Shown: piece by piece, positions 7,340 to 11,262 of the stretch
Position numbering within the stretch: the stretch's first letter is position 1
Layout: each line of letters begins with the position of its first letter
Assembly: GCA_014763835.1 (NCBI GenBank)
Contig: JACXUQ010000018.1
Location: 1-11,262 of the forward strand
DNA: 11,262 nucleotides
Source: Thiotrichales bacterium
GTDB lineage: Bacteria > Pseudomonadota > Gammaproteobacteria > Thiomicrospirales > Thiomicrospiraceae
Reading direction: 5' to 3'
Position numbers and translations under genes: made by a program
The notes under the pieces: model-generated
What the model saw: only the letters and a program-made list of their open reading frames with translations
What the model was told of the DNA's origin: nothing
The model's database searches: none

Positions 7340-7368
7340 AGTATGCCGAGTTTTAAAGAGTGATTCAA
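7340..7368 (-). promoter_or_regulatory. Predicted sigma70 promoter of bcp
   Basis: On the minus strand TTGAAT (7363-7368) and CATACT (7340-7345) are separated by 17 bases, each matching four of six consensus positions. It would start transcription near 7333, about 24 bases before the bcp ATG, leaving room for the AGGA ribosome site. Moderate match only. Confidence 0.5.
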
Positions 7369-7406
7369 CCTTTAAAAAAGCGAATTATTTCAGTACCTAA
7401 AAATTG

Positions 7407-7429
7407 CCCCGGGGCGCCTGAAACCGGGG
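7407..7429. repeat. GC-rich inverted repeat in the bcp-dapA divergent region
   Basis: CCCCGG (7407-7412) pairs with CCGGGG (7424-7429) around an 11-base loop that itself contains the palindrome GGCGCC (7413-7418). CCCC next to GGGG at 7407-7414 is also self-complementary. It stands out in AT-rich surroundings between the two predicted promoters. There is no T-run after it, so it is not a typical terminator; an operator or a structural element is possible. Confidence 0.35.
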
Positions 7430-7440
7430 GTTAATTTAAG

Positions 7441-7469
7441 TTGAAGAGTTGAGGGGGAAAGGGTAAGAT
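7441..7469 (+). promoter_or_regulatory. Predicted sigma70 promoter of dapA
   Basis: TTGAAG (7441-7446) and TAAGAT (7464-7469) are spaced by 17 bases, each four of six to consensus. Transcription would begin near 7476, giving a leader of about 37 bases before the GTG at 7513. No long leader is left for a lysine riboswitch with this start, and I see no lysine-riboswitch-like structure in the gap. Confidence 0.5.
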
Positions 7470-7483
7470 TACTCTTTTTTGAG

Positions 7484-7493
7484 TTAGCGCTAA
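7484..7493. promoter_or_regulatory. Perfect 10-bp palindrome TTAGCGCTAA upstream of dapA
   Basis: A perfect 10-base palindrome just downstream of the predicted dapA start site and seven bases before the ribosome binding site. It could be an operator half or a small mRNA hairpin. An overlapping ACTC/GAGT stem with a six-T loop lies at 7471-7484. Short palindromes are common, so function is only a possibility. Confidence 0.3.
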
Positions 7494-7499
7494 TCTATT

Positions 7500-7503
7500 G
7501 GAG
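7500..7503 (+). promoter_or_regulatory. Ribosome binding site that fixes the dapA start
   Basis: GGAG lies nine bases before the GTG at 7513. The alternative in-frame TTG at 7498 overlaps this GGAG and has no ribosome site of its own, so GTG is the better start. Confidence 0.75.
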
Positions 7504-7512
7504 TGTTTCGCC

Positions 7513-8388
7513 GTGTTTAGAGGCAGTATGGTGGCTTTAGTCACACCTATGTTGGATGATGAATCGGTTGATTTTGCATCGCTGGAAAAATTGGTGGAAT
7601 TTCATATCGAAGCGGGCACGGATGCCATCGTTGCAGTAGGTACGACCGGTGAGTCGGCCACCCTGGATATGGAAGAACACTGCGCGGTGGTCAAGTTCGT
7701 TGTCGACAAGGTCAATAAACGCATTCCGGTGATTGCCGGTACGGGCGCTAATTCAACCAGTGAAGCCATTCAGTTGACGCAGTGCGCCAAGGATGCTGGT
7801 GCGGATGCCTGTCTGCTGGTCACGCCATACTATAATAAGCCGACTCAGGAAGGTCTTTATCTTCACCACAAAAAAGTGGCCGAGGCGGTCGATATTCCGC
7901 AGATTCTCTACAATGTTCCCGGGCGCACCGCCTGTGATATGTTGCCGGAAACGGTCATCCGTCTTTCCAAAATCAAGAACATCATCGGTATCAAAGAGGC
8001 GACCGGGGATATTTCGCGTGTCGCCAAAATCAAGACCGGTGTGAGCGAGGATTTTGATCTGTATACCGGGGATGATGCGTCTGCGGTTGATTTTATTCTG
8101 GCGGGTGGACATGGCGGTATTTCGGTAACCGCGAATGTGGCACCCAAAGCCTGCCATGAAATCTACAAGGCCGCCTTGGCGGGCAATGCGGAAACCGCAC
8201 GCCGCCTGGATGCGCCTTTGGCAGCTTTGCATCGTGATCTGTTCGTTGAATCCAATCCGATTCCGGTCAAATGGGCCCTGGCGGAAATGGGGTTGATCGG
8301 TCATGCGATTCGCCTGCCGCTCACGCCGCTGTCTGCAAAATCCCAGCCGATTGTCCGTGCTGCGATGCAGCAGGCCGGCATTCTTTAA
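7513..8388 (+). CDS. dapA: 4-hydroxy-tetrahydrodipicolinate synthase
   Basis: Catalyses condensation of pyruvate with aspartate-4-semialdehyde, the first committed step of lysine and diaminopimelate synthesis, in the cytoplasm as a class I (Schiff-base) aldolase of TIM-barrel fold. With the GTG start at 7513 the protein is 291 residues, beginning MFRGSMVALVTPM, which lines up with E. coli DapA (292). On this numbering the catalytic residues fall where expected: Thr44-Thr45 in GTTGES, Tyr133 in LYNVPGRT, Arg138, and Schiff-base Lys161 in GIKEATGD. That agreement argues strongly for the GTG start over the upstream TTG. The gene diverges from bcp, and bamC follows after 30 bases, an arrangement conserved in many gammaproteobacteria (dapA-nlpB in E. 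coli), so the two are probably one transcript. Confidence 0.96.
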   Translation: MFRGSMVALVTPMLDDESVDFASLEKLVEFHIEAGTDAIVAVGTTGESATLDMEEHCAVVKFVVDKVNKRIPVIAGTGANSTSEAIQLTQCAKDAGADACLLVTPYYNKPTQEGLYLHHKKVAEAVDIPQILYNVPGRTACDMLPETVIRLSKIKNIIGIKEATGDISRVAKIKTGVSEDFDLYTGDDASAVDFILAGGHGGISVTANVAPKACHEIYKAALAGNAETARRLDAPLAALHRDLFVESNPIPVKWALAEMGLIGHAIRLPLTPLSAKSQPIVRAAMQQAGIL

Positions 8389-8418
8389 TTTCGTCAAATC
8401 AAGAGACATACCGTACGC

Positions 8419-9549
8419 ATGAAATCAACCACAAAGTTGCTACCAATCGTTCTGACTGTTTCACTGGCCGGCTCTATGGCCGGCTTAAGCGGTTGTTCCA
8501 CCGTTTCCAATTTACTGGGTTCGGACGAGCCGAATTATCGCGAAAACAACAAGGAGTTGGCGCGTAACCTTGAGATGCCGCCAAACCTGTTCCACCCCTC
8601 CAAAAAACAGGAGCAGATGGAAATTGTCTTCCAACAGTCGCAGGCACAGGTTAAGCAGAATGATTTCATTCCAACTTACAAAGCGGACGGCGTGACTATA
8701 AAATCGAACCTCTCCGAGCGCTGGCTGGAAGTGGATACCACCAATAGTGAGCATGTATGGCAGAGTATCAAGCGCTTCCTGAACACCCTGGGTATGGAGG
8801 TTGAAGAGGAACGCAAGGATATCGGTATTATCAAGTCCAAGTTCACCAAACGAACCACTCTGGTGCCGTTGGATGATGTCGGTTTCCTGACTAAACTGTT
8901 GAACAGCTGGCGTCCGGAAGTGGCTGACGGGGTCTATGACCGTTTGGTGGCGCGCATTGAAACGGATATGAACACACATAAAACCCGTGTCTATTTCCAT
9001 CACCATATGCTGTTCTCGCCTGATAGCAATCTTGGCGTCGGAGGCGAGGAGAAGTGGCGTATCAAGCCATATAACCCGCTGTTTGAAGCGGAAGCTCTCT
9101 ACCAGGCAATGATTTTCTTCGGTTCAACGTCGGATGTGGCGTTGGCGCAGTTGAAGGTGACCGGCAAGATGACCGAAGAATTCAACGGTCAGCAGGAGTT
9201 GGCCGGTCTGGTATTGCATGCCAATATGGATCAGAGCTGGAGTTATCTGCAAGCCATGATCTACCGTGCCGACTGGCAGGTGGATGAGTCTGACAAGGTC
9301 AAACGTCAGCTATTGGTGAAAGTGCCGGACGAAGCGCGCAAAGACGATTCATTCTTGGGCAAGCTGGCCTTCTGGAAAGATGGGGCCGACAAGGTGCAGC
9401 TGCCGAAAGTGGTGGTATTGCAGTTGGAAGCGGACGAGCAAGATGCGTCCAGAACTTATTTGACGGCCAAGGCACAGGAAGACGATGTGCCGCTTAATGA
9501 AGAGAAACGCAAATATTTGTTCAAGCGTTTAGGTTTATTGGGTCAGTAA
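8419..9549 (+). CDS. bamC: Outer membrane protein assembly factor BamC (lipoprotein)
   Basis: Lipoprotein subunit of the Bam complex that inserts beta-barrel proteins into the outer membrane. The 376-residue product begins with a lipoprotein signal peptide (Lys at 2 and 6, hydrophobic core about 7-23) ending in lipobox LSGC with Cys26. Ser at the next position predicts outer-membrane sorting. Residues about 38-60 (NYRENNKELARNLEMPPNL) resemble the unstructured BamC N-terminus that contacts BamD. Two helix-grip domains should follow, with WLEVDTTNSEHVWQSIKRFL in the first and MDQSWSYLQAMIYRADWQV in the second. It is somewhat longer than E. coli BamC (344). The identification rests on these features and on its place right after dapA. 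The ribosome site is poor (purine-rich AAGAGA about 12 bases upstream), so coupling to dapA translation is plausible. A strong terminator follows its stop codon. Confidence 0.9.
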   Translation: MKSTTKLLPIVLTVSLAGSMAGLSGCSTVSNLLGSDEPNYRENNKELARNLEMPPNLFHPSKKQEQMEIVFQQSQAQVKQNDFIPTYKADGVTIKSNLSERWLEVDTTNSEHVWQSIKRFLNTLGMEVEEERKDIGIIKSKFTKRTTLVPLDDVGFLTKLLNSWRPEVADGVYDRLVARIETDMNTHKTRVYFHHHMLFSPDSNLGVGGEEKWRIKPYNPLFEAEALYQAMIFFGSTSDVALAQLKVTGKMTEEFNGQQELAGLVLHANMDQSWSYLQAMIYRADWQVDESDKVKRQLLVKVPDEARKDDSFLGKLAFWKDGADKVQLPKVVVLQLEADEQDASRTYLTAKAQEDDVPLNEEKRKYLFKRLGLLGQ

Positions 9550-9565
9550 CCGATTTTAGTTTTTG

Positions 9566-9591
9566 CCCTCGAGATTCGGGGGTTTTTTTTT
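9566..9591 (+). terminator. Intrinsic terminator after bamC, directly before the purL ribosome site
   Basis: CCCTCGA (9566-9572) pairs with TCGGGGG (9576-9582) around a three-base loop GAT (one T-G wobble), followed by nine Ts at 9583-9591. It is a strong rho-independent terminator. Its T-run ends two bases before AAGGA of purL, so it ends the dapA-bamC transcript but also sits in the purL leader. Confidence 0.88.
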
Positions 9592-9604
9592 GAAGGATAG
9601 TTCT

Positions 9605-11262
9605 ATGCAGATTATTTGGGGCAAGCCGGCACATTCGCACTATCGCTTAAATCAATTGTTGGCCAAGCTGAAAAACGTGGCAGGCATCGAAGCGATTCGT
9701 TCACAATATGTCTATTTTGTTGAGTCAAACGGCGAGTTGAGCGCGAATGATATCGCCCATTTAAAGACCTTGTTGAACAATACACAAGATAACCTGGATG
9801 CAACTCTGGATGCGCAAAGCTGTGTGGTGACGCCGCGTTTGGGCACGATTTCGCCTTGGTCTTCCAAGGCAACGGATATTACCCATACGTGCGGTATTGA
9901 TGCGGTCAAGCGTATCGAGCGCGGTATTGTCTATTTTATGCAGGGCGTTGCCGCTGCCGATATGCGTGCGATGCAGGCCGCCTTGCACGATCGCATGATG
10001 GAGCAGGTTCACACCTCTTTTGCCGGTCTGGAAAACCTGTTCTCGCATCAGACGCCGAAGCCGATGACCACGGTGGATGTATTGAGCGGCGGACGCGAAG
10101 CGTTGGTCAAGGCTAACCGTGAAATGGGGTTGGCGTTGAGCGAAGACGAGATTGATTATCTGGTCAATGCCTTTAACGGTTTGCAGCGTAATCCGGTGGA
10201 TGCGGAACTGATGATGTTTGCCCAAGCGAACTCGGAGCACTGCCGTCATAAAATCTTTAATGCCGATTGGACAATCGATGGGCAGGATAAGCCGAACTCC
10301 CTTTTCGGTATGATCCGTAATACCTATCAAAAGAGCCCAGCAGGTGTATTGTCTGCCTACAGCGACAACGCAGCGGTATTGGAAGGTCCTCAAGCGACGC
10401 GCTTCTTCCCGAATCCTGAAACCCGTCAGTATGAGTTTTCGGAAGAACCGGTGCATTTCCAAATCAAGGTGGAGACTCATAACCACCCGACGGCGATCTC
10501 TCCTTGGCCAGGTGCGGCTACCGGTTCGGGCGGGGAGATCCGTGACGAAGGCGCAACGGGGCGCGGTTCTAAACCTAAAGCCGGCCTGACAGGTTTTACC
10601 GTATCCAACTTGAATATCCCTGGCTTTAAGCAGCCTTGGGAGCGCGAATACGGCAAGCCTGGCCGTATTGTGACGCCGTTTGACATTATGATTGAAGGGC
10701 CGCTGGGTGCGGCTGGATTTAACAATGAGTTCGGTCGTCCGGCGATTAACGGTTATTTCCGTACCTATGAAAACCCGTTGATGACGCATAACGGTGAAGA
10801 GATGCGCGGTTACCACAAGCCAATCATGTTGGCTGGTGGTTTGGGTAATATCCGTGATATGCACATCAAAAAAGGCGATATTCCGGTCGGCGCTAAACTG
10901 GTTATTTTGGGTGGCCCTGCGATGTTGATCGGCCTGGGTGGCGGTGCGGCTTCTTCGGTGGATAGCGGTTCCGGTTCCGAGGCCTTGGATTTTGCCTCTG
11001 TACAGCGTGAAAACCCGGAGATGGAGCGTCGTGCGCAAGAGGTGATTGACCGTTGTACTTATTTGGGTGAAGACACGCCGATCGCATCAATCCATGACGT
11101 AGGTGCGGGCGGTATTTCCAACGCCTTCCCTGAGCTGGTAAACGATGCCGGTAAAGGCGGGCGCATCGATTTGCGTAAGGTGCCGAATGATGAGCCGGGC
11201 ATGTCGCCGATGGAAATCTGGAGTAACGAATCGCAGGAACGCTATGTTATTGCGGTCTATCC
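9605..11262 (+). CDS. purL: Phosphoribosylformylglycinamidine (FGAM) synthase, 3'-truncated by window edge
   Basis: Converts FGAR, glutamine and ATP to FGAM in the fourth step of purine synthesis. The frame is open to the last base with no stop: 552 codons plus two bases, against about 1,300 residues for the large single-chain proteobacterial enzyme. Visible parts are the N-terminal PurS-like domain with VTPRLGTISPWSSKATDI, the linker, and most of the first PurM-like synthetase half. Signature motifs include ANSEHCRHKIFNADW (S210-E211-H212-C213-R214-H215), VETHNHPTAISPWPGAATGS (E290-H292-N293-H294), GGEIRDEGATGRG, EGPLGAAGFNNEFGRP, LAGGLGNI and HDVGAGGISNAFPEL. The C-terminal glutaminase domain lies beyond the window. 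The start is secure: AAGGA at 9593-9597, seven bases from the ATG, and MQIIWGKPAHS aligns with known N-termini. The terminator at 9566-9591 lies immediately upstream, and I see no obvious promoter between it and the ATG. Confidence 0.96.
   Translation, partial: MQIIWGKPAHSHYRLNQLLAKLKNVAGIEAIRSQYVYFVESNGELSANDIAHLKTLLNNTQDNLDATLDAQSCVVTPRLGTISPWSSKATDITHTCGIDAVKRIERGIVYFMQGVAAADMRAMQAALHDRMMEQVHTSFAGLENLFSHQTPKPMTTVDVLSGGREALVKANREMGLALSEDEIDYLVNAFNGLQRNPVDAELMMFAQANSEHCRHKIFNADWTIDGQDKPNSLFGMIRNTYQKSPAGVLSAYSDNAAVLEGPQATRFFPNPETRQYEFSEEPVHFQIKVETHNHPTAISPWPGAATGSGGEIRDEGATGRGSKPKAGLTGFTVSNLNIPGFKQPWEREYGKPGRIVTPFDIMIEGPLGAAGFNNEFGRPAINGYFRTYENPLMTHNGEEMRGYHKPIMLAGGLGNIRDMHIKKGDIPVGAKLVILGGPAMLIGLGGGAASSVDSGSGSEALDFASVQRENPEMERRAQEVIDRCTYLGEDTPIASIHDVGAGGISNAFPELVNDAGKGGRIDLRKVPNDEPGMSPMEIWSNESQERYVIAVY

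Noticed and set aside
7498..7512. TTG at 7498 as the dapA start
   Set aside because: It overlaps the GGAG ribosome site. The GTG at 7513 restores E. coli-like length and places Thr44, Tyr133 and Lys161 correctly.
7310..7512. Lysine riboswitch upstream of dapA
   Set aside because: The leader after the predicted promoter is only about 37 bases and the whole gap shows no multi-helix L-box-like arrangement.
9761..11038. Long open frame of about 425 codons on the minus strand opposite purL
   Set aside because: It lies wholly antisense to an unmistakable, frame-intact purL and its translation is rich in Arg, His and Thr with no recognisable motif. It is a by-product of purL codon bias.

Overview
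This window looks like ordinary chromosomal core from a gammaproteobacterium. The evidence is a pepP-ubiH-ubiI type ubiquinone cluster, a dapA-bamC pair (BamC is essentially a proteobacterial, mostly gammaproteobacterial, Bam subunit), and a PurL close to the long enterobacterial type. Base composition is roughly half GC and looks even across the window. I see no insertion sequence, phage gene, tRNA, rRNA or CRISPR array. A Thiotrichales/Thiomicrospira-like sulfur oxidiser is possible from the general look of the proteins, but that is a guess.

Layout. (1) 1-3297, + strand: 3' part of pepP (aminopeptidase P), then ubiH and a ubiI/ubiF-like gene. The last two overlap by ATGA and both encode FAD monooxygenases of the ubiquinone ring. 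(2) 3331-4152, +: a six-segment, voltage-gated-type potassium channel with a C-terminal coiled coil and no RCK/TrkA domain. (3) 4153-4315: intergenic region with a near-consensus sigma70 promoter whose spacer and -10 box carry an 8-bp direct repeat in helical phase. It drives (4) 4316-5266, +, a LysR-type regulator. (5) A bidirectional hairpin terminator at 5290-5316 separates this from two minus-strand genes. (6) 5336-6745, -: a PIN-PhoH fusion ATPase/ribonuclease. (7) 6839-7309, -: a Bcp/PrxQ peroxiredoxin. (8) 7310-7512: divergent intergenic region with one candidate promoter each way. (9) 7513-8388, +: dapA with a GTG start. (10) 8419-9549, +: bamC. (11) A strong intrinsic terminator at 9566-9591. 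(12) 9605-window end, +: purL, N-terminal 552 codons only, open at the window edge.

How the genes fit together: the first block serves ubiquinone biosynthesis (C1 and C5/C6 ring hydroxylation), with pepP as the usual genomic partner. dapA commits aspartate semialdehyde to lysine/diaminopimelate, bamC belongs to outer-membrane protein assembly, and purL makes FGAM in purine synthesis. PhoH and Bcp are a general RNA-related ATPase and a thiol peroxidase.

I did not find a new multi-gene system. The points most worth a second look are the terminator placed directly in front of the purL ribosome binding site, the helically phased repeat in the LysR-gene promoter, the mixed UbiI/UbiF character of the second hydroxylase, and the Bcp without its usual nearby second cysteine.
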